Origin: Pseudomonas marginalis
GTDB lineage: Bacteria; Pseudomonadota; Gammaproteobacteria; Pseudomonadales; Pseudomonadaceae
Assembly: GCF_024169655.1 (NCBI RefSeq)
Contig: NZ_JALJWV010000001.1
Location: forward strand, 2,919,001-2,983,000
DNA length: 64,000 nucleotides
Direction: 5' to 3'
A program made the position numbers and the translations under genes. Shown here in pieces: positions 1 to 8,612 of the stretch. A model generated the notes under the pieces. It had not been told where the DNA came from. It saw only the letters and a program-made list of their open reading frames with translations, and made no database searches. Position 1 is the first letter of the stretch, and every line of letters starts with the position of its first letter.

Positions 1-2
1 GG

Positions 3-1127
3 CAGAAGATCAACAGTGTCTTCACGCTGCAAAACTTTGCTTTTACCTCCTGGCAGCAACGGCCGCACCTATTCAATTTCGAAAGCACCCGGCCCATCAG
101 CGGCATGGTCCGGCACATGTATCAGAACTGCACCTTCTTCCCCGTGCAGGACGCCGATGGCGGCAGTCTGGGTGTAGGCCTAGCGATCAGTGATACGACC
201 GACACCGCGGCCCGCCAACTCGAACTGACGCACCTTAACGAGTTGCTAGAAGAGGAAAAGAGCGCCCAGGCACTGCTTATCGCACGGCTCGAAGACGCCC
301 AGGCGCAGTTGCTGCAGTCCGAGAAGATGGCGGCGATAGGGCAACTGGCTGCGGGGGTGGCCCACGAGATCAATAACCCGATTGGCTTTGTTTGCTCCAA
401 CGTCAACAGCCTGCGCCGTTACCTCGTGGATATTTTCGCGCTGCTCGATGCCTATGAGCAGGCCAGTGACGAAACGCATGCCCATGCTCATCCTGAGATC
501 GCGGCCATGCGGGACAAGGCGGATTACAATTTCATGCGTCAGGACATCGACGAATTGCTCACCGAATCGGTCGACGGGCTGGACCGCGTCACTCGTATAG
601 TCAAGGACCTGCGCGAGTTCTCCCATGTCGACAGTTACGAATGGCAGTTGGCCGATCTGCACAAGGGGCTGGATAGCACCCTCAACGTTATCTGGAACGA
701 GATCAAGTTCAAGGCTCAGGTCATCAAGAACTACGGCGATATCGAACCCATCGAGTGCATGGGATCACAGATCAATCAGGTTTTCCTGAATCTGCTCATC
801 AATGCCAGCCATGCCGTCGGCGCCGACGGCGAAATCATCATCAGCAGTGGCAGGGAAGACGGCGGCGTTTTCGTCGAGATCACCGACAACGGTCATGGCA
901 TCCCGCTGGAAATCCAGAACCGGATATTCGAACCGTTCTTCACAACCAAACCGGTGGGCATGGGATCGGGTCTTGGCCTGTCGCTGTCGTACAGCATTAT
1001 GGTCAAACACCATGGAAGGCTCACCGTCAGAAGTGAACCGGGCAGGGGTAGTTGCTTTCGCGCATGGTTGCCATTGCGCCAGCCCCTGGTACAGGCCCAA
1101 TTGGCCTCTGCTGTTGAAGGTAGCTGA
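3..1127 (+). CDS. Sensor histidine kinase, 3' part (N-terminus outside window)
   Basis: The reading frame is open from the first complete codon, so the N-terminus lies upstream; the ATG at 105 is internal. The visible part starts in what looks like the end of a PAS-type sensor fold, followed by a coiled coil (about 105 Leu/Glu-rich codons from 205) and a HisKA-type phosphoacceptor helix with the motif AHEINNP. The phosphorylatable histidine is the codon at 363-365. The HATPase domain follows, with N-box around 785-830 (FLNLLINASHA), G1 DNGHGIP and G2 GMGSGLGLS. It autophosphorylates and should pass phosphate to the receiver protein that starts 2 bp after its stop codon. What it senses cannot be told from the part present. 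Confidence 0.9.
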   Translation, partial: QKINSVFTLQNFAFTSWQQRPHLFNFESTRPISGMVRHMYQNCTFFPVQDADGGSLGVGLAISDTTDTAARQLELTHLNELLEEEKSAQALLIARLEDAQAQLLQSEKMAAIGQLAAGVAHEINNPIGFVCSNVNSLRRYLVDIFALLDAYEQASDETHAHAHPEIAAMRDKADYNFMRQDIDELLTESVDGLDRVTRIVKDLREFSHVDSYEWQLADLHKGLDSTLNVIWNEIKFKAQVIKNYGDIEPIECMGSQINQVFLNLLINASHAVGADGEIIISSGREDGGVFVEITDNGHGIPLEIQNRIFEPFFTTKPVGMGSGLGLSLSYSIMVKHHGRLTVRSEPGRGSCFRAWLPLRQPLVQAQLASAVEGS

Positions 1128-1129
1128 TC

Positions 1130-1567
1130 ATGGACACCACTTCCTTGAGCGAAAAACGCCACACCGTCATGCTGGTGGACGACGAAGAAAGTATCCTCAA
1201 CAGCCTGCGCCGCTTGCTGCGCGGCAAGCCTTACGACTTGCTGCTGGCCACCAGTGGGGCGCAGGCGCTGAGGCTTTTCGAACTGCACCCTATAGACATG
1301 ATTATCTGCGACGCGCGCATGCCGTTTATGGACGGTCCGACCCTACTGCGGGAGGTGCATAAGCGCGATCCGGCGTGCATGAATATCCTGCTGACCGGTT
1401 ATGCCGACATGAGCATGATCACTCAGGCAATCAGCGACGGGTATATTTTCCGCTACATCAGCAAGCCCTGGAATGATGAAGAGCTTCAGCGCACCCTCGA
1501 TGAGGCTCTGGACACGCAGAATGTGCTGCGTGACCGTGACAACCCGAAGGCGCGCATTAGCGAATAG
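1130..1567 (+). CDS. Single-domain response regulator (receiver only)
   Basis: This 145-residue protein is a CheY-like receiver with no output domain. The acidic pocket is VDDEES (residues about 16-21), the phosphoacceptor is Asp61 in CDARMP, and the conserved Lys sits in SKPW near residue 113. The 'SKPW' segment and the ~20-residue C-terminal helix resemble the receivers of RpfG/HupR-type regulators, but no HD-GYP or HTH domain follows. The start codon is 2 bp after the kinase stop, so the pair is an operon and almost certainly kinase and partner. Its output must be through protein contacts. It runs convergent to the cheR gene, and the pair may feed into that neighbouring chemosensory module, which is inference. 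Confidence 0.9.
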   Translation: MDTTSLSEKRHTVMLVDDEESILNSLRRLLRGKPYDLLLATSGAQALRLFELHPIDMIICDARMPFMDGPTLLREVHKRDPACMNILLTGYADMSMITQAISDGYIFRYISKPWNDEELQRTLDEALDTQNVLRDRDNPKARISE

Positions 1568-1570
1568 AAC

Positions 1571-1616
1571 GAAAATTTGCGTGCGATCGGGCTATCACCC
1601 CAGTGTCGCCACGCAA
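1571..1616 (-). terminator. Stem-loop between convergent response regulator and cheR
   Basis: TTGCGTG (1577-1583) pairs with CACGCAA (1610-1616). The stem extends inwards through CGA/TCG with one bulged base, and an inner GGG/CCC pairing closes the loop. Read on the minus strand the right side runs into AAATTTTC, a short U-rich stretch, so it best fits an intrinsic terminator for the MCP-cheW-cheR operon. It may work in both directions. Confidence 0.5.
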
Positions 1617-1629
1617 CTTCAGTTGAAGC

Positions 1630-2436
1630 TCATGGCTTTTGATAAATCGAAGGCGCCACCAGCTTGAGCGCATCGCTGACGCCGTTCAGGCTTTCCGAAT
1701 GACTGATCATGAAATAGCCGCCCCGTCGCAGAAATGGGAGGAGGCGGCTGACCACTTTTCGCTTGGTCTCCTGATCAAAGTAAATCATCACGTTGCGCAG
1801 GAAAATCACATCGAATTCGCCCAGTTTGGGCAGGGTCTCGATCAGGTTGACTTGAACGAAACTGACCCGGTGGCGCAGGGTTTTGTCGATCAGGAAGGTG
1901 CCTTCCTGCCGGCCAATGCCCTTGAGGCAGTATCGGCTGAGCAAGGGTAGCGGCAGTCTGTTCGCGCGTTCCATCGGGTAATGCCCATTCCGGGCCTTGG
2001 CCAGGACCTGGGTGCTGATATCCGATCCGATGACCTCCCAGGGCGTGCTGCGCAGGTGTTCGGCAAGGGTCATTGCCAGGCTGTAAGGTTCTTCGCCGGA
2101 GGAGCTGGCCGCGCTCCACACCCTGAAGGTCTTGCCTGGCGATGCGAAGGGCAATACCCGCTCGCGCAGGAACTCGAAGTGCTTGGGTTCACGAAAGAAA
2201 TACGTTTCGTTGGTGGTCAACAGGTCCAGGGCAAACTGCAGCTCGTCGGGGTTCTCCTTGCCCATTATCATTTTGAAATACGCGCCGTAGCTTTCCAGCT
2301 CATGGAACTGCAGGCGCTTGAACAGACGTCCGGCAACCAGGGCCTTTTTCATGGGGGACAAGTGGATGCCCGCCGCGCCATAGAGCCAGGACTGGAACTG
2401 GGTGAATTCGCGATCTTCAAGATTGATCTGTTTCAA
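1630..2436 (-). CDS. cheR: Chemotaxis protein methyltransferase CheR
   Basis: A 268-residue SAM-dependent methyltransferase that methylates glutamates on MCP signalling helices. The N-terminal helical CheR_N domain (about 1-75) contains the arginine-rich alpha2 helix; LLTTNETYFFRE marks the domain junction. The SAM pocket is WSAASSSGEEPYSLAM (about 106-121), and FDVIFLRNVMIYFD is the typical late motif. Length is normal for the family. It is the last gene of a minus-strand operon (MCP, cheW, cheR). It is strikingly similar to the CheR at 16993-17796, sharing for example LTTNETYFFREPKHF, FDVIFLRNVMIYFD and SHSESLNGV. The two appear to be paralogues rather than members of different Che classes. 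Confidence 0.96.
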   Translation of the reverse strand: MKQINLEDREFTQFQSWLYGAAGIHLSPMKKALVAGRLFKRLQFHELESYGAYFKMIMGKENPDELQFALDLLTTNETYFFREPKHFEFLRERVLPFASPGKTFRVWSAASSSGEEPYSLAMTLAEHLRSTPWEVIGSDISTQVLAKARNGHYPMERANRLPLPLLSRYCLKGIGRQEGTFLIDKTLRHRVSFVQVNLIETLPKLGEFDVIFLRNVMIYFDQETKRKVVSRLLPFLRRGGYFMISHSESLNGVSDALKLVAPSIYQKP

Positions 2437-2457
2437 TCCGAACTCCTTGTTCGTGGC

Positions 2458-2991
2458 TCACTGGTCCTGGAGGGTGGGGCTGTCGCCGGCGTCCGCCAGT
2501 TGAGATATTTCATCCACGGATAACACCTTGTCCACCTGCAAAACGATGACGAACTTGCCGGCGACCTTTGCCATGCCGCTGATAAAGTCAGGGCGAATGC
2601 GCGCGCCAAAGCTGGGAGGGGGCTCGATCTCGTCCGCCGGAATTGCCAGTACCTCTGACACACTGTCCACCAGAAGCCCAATATCCTGGGGCTGGCGGTC
2701 TTCACTGCTGGCTTCGAGGATCACTACGCAGCTGCGTCGAGTCACCTTCGTGCACGGCTGCCCGAACCGTGCCTTGAGGTCCAGCACCGGCACCACGGCA
2801 CCTCGCAGATTGAGCACGCCGCGCACGAAGTCGGGCATCATCGGCACCGGGGTCACGTGCCCGTACTCGATGATTTCCTTGATACCCAGGATATCTATGG
2901 CGAACATTTCGCCGCCCAGCAGGAGCGTCAGGTACTGCGCCTCCTGCTTTTGAATCGCAGTCGTTTGTCGGGTATTGGTTAACGCGCCCAT
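2458..2991 (-). CDS. cheW: Chemotaxis coupling protein CheW
   Basis: A 177-residue CheW-domain protein that couples receptors to the kinase CheA in the chemosensory array. Visible hallmarks are YLTLLLGGEMFAI at the start, VREII-like IKEIIEYG, FVRGVLNLRGAVVPVLDL (the receptor/kinase interface loop) and LLVDSVSEVL. The start at 2991 is chosen because AGGAG lies 6-7 bases before that ATG. The in-frame ATG at 3006 lacks a good ribosome site and would place that AGGAG inside the gene. The gene lies between MCP and cheR. It closely resembles the CheW at 15907-16413, again pointing to duplication of part of the large che operon. Confidence 0.95.
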   Translation of the reverse strand: MGALTNTRQTTAIQKQEAQYLTLLLGGEMFAIDILGIKEIIEYGHVTPVPMMPDFVRGVLNLRGAVVPVLDLKARFGQPCTKVTRRSCVVILEASSEDRQPQDIGLLVDSVSEVLAIPADEIEPPPSFGARIRPDFISGMAKVAGKFVIVLQVDKVLSVDEISQLADAGDSPTLQDQ

Positions 2992-3032
2992 GTCGCTCTC
3001 CTGCATGAAAAAACATCGCGTCCGGTTTGCGC

Positions 3033-4688
3033 TTAGAACCGCGTGAACTCGCTTTCGTCGGGGCCTGCGCTCTTGAGGAAGTTTTTCTGCTGGACCGCTC
3101 GCGGTGCCCGCGCCACCGCGCGCGATACGCTGCTTGCCGGGCTAGGCTTGGCAAGTGTGACGCTCGATGCCCGATCACCCGCCTCCAGTGTGAAAAAGCT
3201 CATGGACTGCTGCAACTGTTCGGCCTGGGTACTCATTTCTTCGGCGGTAGAAGCGAGCTCCTCGCTGCTGGAGGCATTTTGCTGCGTGACCTGGTTGAGT
3301 TGGTTCATTGCCGAATTGATCTGCGACACGCCGGCTGCCTGTTCTTCGGAGGCGGCCGTGATCTCCTGGACCAGATCGGAGGTCTTGTTGATCGAAGGCA
3401 GCATCTCGCCAAGCAGACGGCCCGCCCGTTCGGCCATTTCGACACTGCTGGTGGATAGCTCGCCTATTTCCAGCGCGGCCACCTGGCTGCGCTCGGCCAG
3501 TTTGCGCACTTCGGCCGCTACCACTGCGAAGCCCTTGCCATGTTCGCCGGCTCGCGCCGCTTCAATCGCTGCGTTCAAGGCCAGCAAGTTGGTCTGGTAG
3601 GCGATGTCGTCGATGATGCTGATGCGTTGCGCGATTTTTTTCATCGCCTGGACCGTCTGCTGAACCGAGTCGCCTCCGTCCCCGGCTTCCTTGGCCGCCT
3701 TGCTGGCCATGCCGTCGGTTATCTTGGCGTTCTCGGTGTTCTGGTTGATGCTGGCACTCATTTGTTCGATGGACGCGCTGGTTTCTTCGACGCTTGCAGC
3801 TTGTTGGCTGGTGGTCTGGCTGATGGACTGGGCTGTAGCGCTGACTTCCTCCGACGCGCTGGCCAGACCGTCGGCGGCATTGCGCACCTCACCGATAATC
3901 TGCGAAAGCTTGCCGACCATTGCCTGCATCGCCGTGAGCACCTGCCCGGTTTCGTCCCTGGAGCCCCCTTCGATCTTCACGGCCAGGTTACCTTCGGCCA
4001 GTTGGCTGGCCACATCCACGGCCCTTCTCAGCGGGTTGGAAATGATGCGTGAAATAAACAACGCCAGCGCGATGCCCACCAGCAGGGCCACGAGTACTGC
4101 GGCGATGATTGACAGTCGCGCATTCGCGTAGATTTCGTTACCGCGTTGATTGGCGGCCGTCGCCCCGGCGTCGTTGAAGTCGATAATTTTTACCAGGTCG
4201 CTGGCGACTTGTTCGAAGTCGCGTTTCGAGTCCCCTTTGAGAATGGCGTTGGTCTGTTCCTTCGCACCCAGTCGGGACTCGGCCAACAGGTTCTTGCTGG
4301 TATTGAGGTAGTTGTTCCAATCGTTCTTGAATGTATCGAGCAACGCCTGATCAGCCGGGCCTGCGATCAGCTCTTTTTCATAGCGCGCCATGCGGGTATC
4401 GACTTCCTTGCGGGCATCGACGGCCTCCTGTTCATATTGCGTCTGTTCCGCCGGACTGTCGGCCATCAGATGGCGCAGTTCCTTGATCCGATAGTTGGCG
4501 ACAAAAAAACGCATGCCGGAGGCAACCCGCACTGAGGGCAACCAATTGTCGCGCATCTCAGTGGCGGTCTCGTTGACCAGGCCCAACTGGATGATGGCGA
4601 ACCCGCCCGTCAGGGCCGTCAGCACCAACACCAGCAAAAACGACGTGATGAGCTTGGTGGCTATTCTTAAATCGTAGAACCATTTCAT
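3033..4688 (-). CDS. Methyl-accepting chemotaxis protein with four-helix-bundle sensor
   Basis: A 551-residue transmembrane chemoreceptor. TM1 is about residues 11-33, followed by a periplasmic four-helix-bundle-like ligand domain (34-188), TM2 (191-213), HAMP (about 214-268), and the cytoplasmic coiled-coil signalling domain with hairpin tip [20 protein letters not shown] (near 355-375). The tip and flanking helices match the receptor at 13486-15903 closely. The last five residues before the end include EFTRF, which fits the x-[FWHY]-x-x-[FWHY] CheR tether pattern. No ligand can be assigned. A good ribosome site (GGAG 9 bases before the ATG) supports the start. First gene of the MCP-cheW-cheR operon. 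Confidence 0.95.
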   Translation of the reverse strand: MKWFYDLRIATKLITSFLLVLVLTALTGGFAIIQLGLVNETATEMRDNWLPSVRVASGMRFFVANYRIKELRHLMADSPAEQTQYEQEAVDARKEVDTRMARYEKELIAGPADQALLDTFKNDWNNYLNTSKNLLAESRLGAKEQTNAILKGDSKRDFEQVASDLVKIIDFNDAGATAANQRGNEIYANARLSIIAAVLVALLVGIALALFISRIISNPLRRAVDVASQLAEGNLAVKIEGGSRDETGQVLTAMQAMVGKLSQIIGEVRNAADGLASASEEVSATAQSISQTTSQQAASVEETSASIEQMSASINQNTENAKITDGMASKAAKEAGDGGDSVQQTVQAMKKIAQRISIIDDIAYQTNLLALNAAIEAARAGEHGKGFAVVAAEVRKLAERSQVAALEIGELSTSSVEMAERAGRLLGEMLPSINKTSDLVQEITAASEEQAAGVSQINSAMNQLNQVTQQNASSSEELASTAEEMSTQAEQLQQSMSFFTLEAGDRASSVTLAKPSPASSVSRAVARAPRAVQQKNFLKSAGPDESEFTRF

Positions 4689-5130
4689 TGAAAGGCCTCT
4701 CCATGTGCGGTGCGGTCGGCTGAATTGCCGGGATTGCTATCGTTCAACGAATAAACAGCGGTCTGCCCGGGTGTACGCCGGGCGCGTTTCCTGGTTGTCG
4801 GCGGGTTGATTGACGTTGACTCGTCTGCTGGGGATGGTCGCTACTTCATTGGCCATCGCCCGTCGTTCTGACGCAGGCTCGGGGCGCGAGTCGCGCAATA
4901 GCGGGGCTCACACACCGCCGGCGGCGGGTATGAGCGGTAAGCGGAGAAAAGCACCCGCCTGAGGAAGGGGGCTGCAAGTTGCCGTATGACGACATAAGTT
5001 CCTCCCTGAATCAGTAAGCATCGATCCTTCTCATACCCCTATCGGCCCAGGCCAAGATCAACTTGAGCACACAACCGGTCAGTCGTCGGCCAGTGGCAAA
5101 ATTGTTCAGTTCTACAGGGGCGCTAAGTAA

Positions 5131-5146
5131 TGGCAGTCATCTTGCA
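5131..5146 (+). promoter_or_regulatory. Sigma-54 (-24/-12) promoter
   Basis: TGGCAG-N5-TTGCA at 5131-5146 matches the RpoN consensus TGGCAC-N5-TTGCA at all but one position, with exact GG/GC spacing. No gene start lies within 500 bp downstream on this strand; the next is the kinase ATG at 5730. Transcription would begin near 5157. A chance match is possible because the motif is short. Confidence 0.6.
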
Positions 5147-5156
5147 CTGATGATTT

Positions 5157-5268
5157 ATATAATCGCTCGTCGGCCAGTGGAGGAAGGGCGTTATATAAAG
5201 CGCGCGCAACAACGACTCTGTAGCCGCGGCCCTTCGCCAGTCCTACCAGGGTATTAACCCGTTTTTTT
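5157..5268 (+). ncRNA. Possible RpoN-dependent small RNA (about 110 nt)
   Basis: This is the interval from the predicted start of the sigma-54 promoter to a run of seven T at 5262-5268. Within it GAAGGGC (5183-5189) is exactly complementary to GCCCTTC (5229-5235), giving a stable central stem. GGGT/ACCC (5249-5252 with 5257-5260) forms a short hairpin directly before the T-run. The apical loop carries CAACAAC. RpoN-driven small RNAs are known in Pseudomonas (the CrcZ/CrcY family, NrsZ), but this lacks the repeated A-rich Hfq motifs of CrcZ and is much shorter. The terminator stem is weak (4 bp). No open frame inside looks coding. Confidence 0.35.
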
Positions 5269-5353
5269 CATTTCTATTGACGATGTTCATCGACGATTGA
5301 GATCGGCGCGATGACCCTCGCAATTGCTTGGTTCTGCTCAAAGGTATCAGACG

Positions 5354-5373
5354 ATGATATCATTGTGATATCA
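5354..5373. repeat. Paired palindromes, likely operator
   Basis: ATGATATCAT (5354-5363, a perfect palindrome) is followed by a second TGATATCA at 5366-5373. The two TGATATCA units start exactly 11 bp apart, about one helical turn. That is the arrangement expected for two dimers of a DNA-binding protein on one face of the helix. The site lies about 360 bp upstream of the kinase gene in an AT-rich stretch; the bound protein is unknown. Confidence 0.4.
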
Positions 5374-5729
5374 TTTTTTTCATTCGCTCGATCGCTCAAA
5401 AGTCTGCGCGTCGGCGGCCTGCCGTGGCACTCTTCGGCGAGCAGTGCCGGCTGTCGCTAGCGTCGGTTGCCTTCTCTTCTATCGTGCCGTAGTTCTTTGA
5501 AGCTTGAGATTGAGCTACAGTTCGAGCAAAGAACCAGTAGTGAGTCTGAGGCCACACTCAAAACGATATATACAAGTTGGCGGTTAATCGCGATTGAAGG
5601 GTTCTATTCTCCTAGAAAGATCAATGTTCAGTCGTTTCCGACTTCCAGCGCTGTGTAGAAGGTTGCCAGGCGTTTTGCACGCCTTTCAAATATTCTTAAG
5701 CACTGTCAAAGACCGAGGTACAAGGACGT

Positions 5730-8612
5730 ATGGCTCGCGACACACTGGCAATGGTTGACGACGATACGTTGCAAACCCTCGAGAGCGTGCTCGGCTGTCT
5801 GTCAGTTGCGGTTGTGGCGCTGGACCGAGCCGCTCGGGTTGTCGCTGGCAATCGCGCGTTCTCACATCTGCACATTCAAAATGGTGTTTCTCCGGCCGCG
5901 GGCGGCGAGTTTATCGCCCTCCTGCGGTCTGAAGACCATGGCGTTTTTTACGCGGCGCTGGAACAGGCAGCGGCGAAAACGCGAGCTGGTTTTTCGGCGC
6001 AGAGCAGGGAGGCGTGCGGGCTGGACATCACCTTGACGCTGTGGCGCGAGGATTATTTTATTGTCGAGGTCATTGCCCGCCAGGGACCGTTGGCCGCGCA
6101 ATCCGATACCGAAAGCTACTCGCAGATTCCGCTCAGGTCGATTTTCGATTCCTCCGGCACCGGCCTGGCGCTGGTGTCGCTGGACGGTCGTTGGCTACGG
6201 GCCAATGGCGTCATTTGCAGGCTGCTTGGGTATAGCGAAGCGCAGTTGCAAACCACCACGTTCATGGCTCTGACCCACCCCGAAGACCGCGAGGTCGGCA
6301 AGCAGTTGATCGACGAACTCAAGCGCGGTGCAAGGTCTGGGGCTACATTGCATAAACGCTATATCCACCGCGACGGACGGGTGGTGTGGGTGCGGTTGAC
6401 CGTGGGGTTGGTACGCGACGATCAAGGGCAGCCGACCTGCTTTGTGTCCCAACTGGAGGACATCACCGAAAACTGGCAGCTTCGCGAAACGCTGATGGGC
6501 AGCGAACTCAAATTTCTCACCCTCGCAGAAAACTCTCCCAACATCATTGTTCGTTACGATCGCAACCTGCTGCGCACTTACGTCAACCCGACATTTTTGC
6601 TCTTGACCGGTATGTCTTATGACGAGTCGATAGGCGCCAGCCCTGGCGCGGACGCGGGTGAGTATCTCAACCAACTGCGCCATGTCGTCGCGACGGGCGA
6701 AACGGCGCAATTCCTGGACAGTTGGACCTTCGCGGACAGTACCGAGTCTGTCAGTTGTGCGGTCAGCCTGACGGCCGAGCGCAGTCCGACAGGCGAGGTG
6801 GTCGGCGTGCTGGCGCTGGCCCATGACATTACGGAGTTGCGCAAGCAACAAGTCCTGGAAGATGCGCGCTTGGGCATTTTCGAAAAAATGTCGATGGGTG
6901 CCCCCCTGGAGGAAACGCTGGGGCTCCTTGTGGGTTATCTGCAATTGGCCTTGCCCCACCGGTCCTGCAGGGTGCAGCTCGGCACTGGCGCTGTGGTGAG
7001 TAAGGCGTCTGCTGCCGGCTGGTCCGAACCGATTGTGGACAAGCAAGGACACCTCCTCGGTACTTTCGAGTTGTCCCAGTCTCCCGGCACCGGGCCGGAT
7101 GAGAGCGACATGCTGCGCGTGCGCCAGACGTGTCACATTGCGGCGATTGCGATCGAACGCTGGCAATCAGAGTCGTTACTCCGCGAGCGCGAGCGTCGTT
7201 ATCGTGACATTTTCGACCATACCCTGGACATGCTTTGCCTGCTGGAAATGACGGCGGTCGGTTGCCTGCGCTGTGTCGAGGTCAACCCCGCGTTGTTACG
7301 CGCGCTGGGCAAAGCTCATGCCGATGTTATCGGTGAGCCCCTGGAGCCGATCTTTGGTCGGTTGAGCGCGCAAAAAATCCAGGCGCTGTGCGAGCAATGC
7401 ACGAGCGCCGGGCGGGTGGTTGAGTCCGATGAGGGCGTGATGCTTCGCAACGAAGTTCGTCAACTGCACTTTACGCTGGTGCCGGTAGCGGATTCGGGAC
7501 GTGTGGCTCCGCAGATATTGGTGATCAGTCGCGACATTACCCTGTTGACAAGGGCCAGGCAGAAAGAACTCGGACGCCAGCACGATATCAGCGCGCTGGT
7601 CGAAAACAGCCCGGATGCTATCGCTCGTCTGAGTGCTCATGGCGAGGTGCTCTACGTCAATGCGCAACTGCGCAAATGGGTGGGCGGGGCCTGGCCGGAA
7701 CTGATGGGAATGCCCATGGATGCGGTGGCGCCCCTGAACCACCAGTCTCAGCTGTTTCGCGAATTGGTGGCCCAAGTGATTCAGGAAAATAAAGCGACCG
7801 AGCAAGAGTTTCTGCTCTCGGGGTTGAAGGCCGCACCCAAAGTGGTGCTGATCCACTTTGTGCCGGAGGTCGACGGCCAGCGGGTCGTGAGTGTGCTGGC
7901 GGTGGGGCGCGACATTTCCAAACTGCGCGCTGCCGAGCGGCGCCTGGCCAATTCCAATGCACAATTGCGCGATCTGTCGACCCGCCGCGAAACGGCGCGG
8001 GAAGAGGAGCGCAAACTGATCGCCAGGGAGATCCATGACGAGCTGGGCCAGCACCTGACGGCACTGCGCATGGGGATATCGCTGCTGAGGTTTCAGTTCG
8101 GCGCCTCCACACCTGAGCTGACCCCGCAGGTCGAGCGGCTGATGGTGCTGACCGATAAGACGATCCAGGTCGTGCGCGATGTCTCCACCAGTCTGCGGCC
8201 ATCCGCCTTGAACCTGGGACTGGTCTCCGGCCTTGAATGGCTGACAACCGAATTCGTCACCTTGACCCGGGTTCCCTGCGTGTTGCACCTGCCTTTGATT
8301 CCCCTGACGCTCCCCGATACGCACGCCACCGCCGCGTTTCGCATCGTGCAGGAGTCGTTGACCAATATTGCGCGCTACGCCGAAGCGACACAGGTCAGCG
8401 TCACCCTGAGCCCGCAGGAAACGCACTGGCTGCTGGAGGTCCAGGATAACGGCAAGGGATTTGACCCCGACGCAGTCACCCGCCAGACCTTGGGGTTGGC
8501 GGGGATGCGTGAACGCGGCCTGATGTTGGGCGGCAAAGTCATCATTTTCAGCCATCCCGGACAGGGCACTACGGTGCAGGCGTTCATTCCGATGCACAAG
8601 GATACGTATTGA
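5730..8612 (+). CDS. Multi-PAS NarL-type sensor histidine kinase
   Basis: A 960-residue soluble kinase; no transmembrane segment is visible. From the N-terminus it has a degenerate PAS (about 10-120) and a PAS with PAC (about 130-250; ANGVICRLLGYSEAQL and VSQLEDITE). A third PAS (265-375) is followed by a GAF-like segment (about 385-485), then PAS (490-610) and PAS (625-745; PDAIARLSAHGEVLYVNAQ). It ends with HisKA_3 with REIHDELGQ (phosphoacceptor His769) and HATPase_c (about 865-955; DNGKGFD, LGLAGMRERG). This family phosphorylates LuxR/NarL-type regulators, and one starts on the kinase's stop codon. AAGGA lies 8 bases before the ATG. With several PAS/GAF modules it may sense redox state or small intracellular ligands; that is inference. 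Confidence 0.93.
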   Translation: MARDTLAMVDDDTLQTLESVLGCLSVAVVALDRAARVVAGNRAFSHLHIQNGVSPAAGGEFIALLRSEDHGVFYAALEQAAAKTRAGFSAQSREACGLDITLTLWREDYFIVEVIARQGPLAAQSDTESYSQIPLRSIFDSSGTGLALVSLDGRWLRANGVICRLLGYSEAQLQTTTFMALTHPEDREVGKQLIDELKRGARSGATLHKRYIHRDGRVVWVRLTVGLVRDDQGQPTCFVSQLEDITENWQLRETLMGSELKFLTLAENSPNIIVRYDRNLLRTYVNPTFLLLTGMSYDESIGASPGADAGEYLNQLRHVVATGETAQFLDSWTFADSTESVSCAVSLTAERSPTGEVVGVLALAHDITELRKQQVLEDARLGIFEKMSMGAPLEETLGLLVGYLQLALPHRSCRVQLGTGAVVSKASAAGWSEPIVDKQGHLLGTFELSQSPGTGPDESDMLRVRQTCHIAAIAIERWQSESLLRERERRYRDIFDHTLDMLCLLEMTAVGCLRCVEVNPALLRALGKAHADVIGEPLEPIFGRLSAQKIQALCEQCTSAGRVVESDEGVMLRNEVRQLHFTLVPVADSGRVAPQILVISRDITLLTRARQKELGRQHDISALVENSPDAIARLSAHGEVLYVNAQLRKWVGGAWPELMGMPMDAVAPLNHQSQLFRELVAQVIQENKATEQEFLLSGLKAAPKVVLIHFVPEVDGQRVVSVLAVGRDISKLRAAERRLANSNAQLRDLSTRRETAREEERKLIAREIHDELGQHLTALRMGISLLRFQFGASTPELTPQVERLMVLTDKTIQVVRDVSTSLRPSALNLGLVSGLEWLTTEFVTLTRVPCVLHLPLIPLTLPDTHATAAFRIVQESLTNIARYAEATQVSVTLSPQETHWLLEVQDNGKGFDPDAVTRQTLGLAGMRERGLMLGGKVIIFSHPGQGTTVQAFIPMHKDTY

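Larger units (their letters stand above)
4689..5729. other. 1-kb non-coding interval between MCP operon and sensor kinase
   Basis: No convincing gene is present. The first half is GC-rich and must hold the promoter of the minus-strand MCP operon. The second half (about 5270-5729) is clearly more AT-rich than its surroundings and leads into the sensor kinase gene. Specific signals, listed separately, are a sigma-54 promoter at 5131 with a possible short transcript ending at a T-run near 5268, and paired TGATATCA palindromes at 5354-5373. The 14-base direct repeat TCGTCGGCCAGTGG occurs at 5083-5096 and 5167-5180, 84 bp apart, flanking the sigma-54 promoter. Confidence 0.7.

Noticed and set aside
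5063..5257. Small frame of 64 codons starting TTG in the 1-kb intergenic region, containing RRPV twice
   Set aside because: The RRPV repeat comes from the 14-bp direct repeat being in frame (84 bp). There is no ribosome site or family resemblance, and it lies across the sigma-54 promoter.
5157..5268. Identification of the candidate small RNA as CrcZ/CrcY
   Set aside because: Only one CAACAAC motif is present, while CrcZ-type RNAs carry several A-rich Hfq sites and are much longer.
5467..5658. Small frame of 63 codons upstream of the multi-PAS kinase
   Set aside because: It starts with TTG, lacks a ribosome site, and lies in AT-rich leader-like DNA with no coding character.
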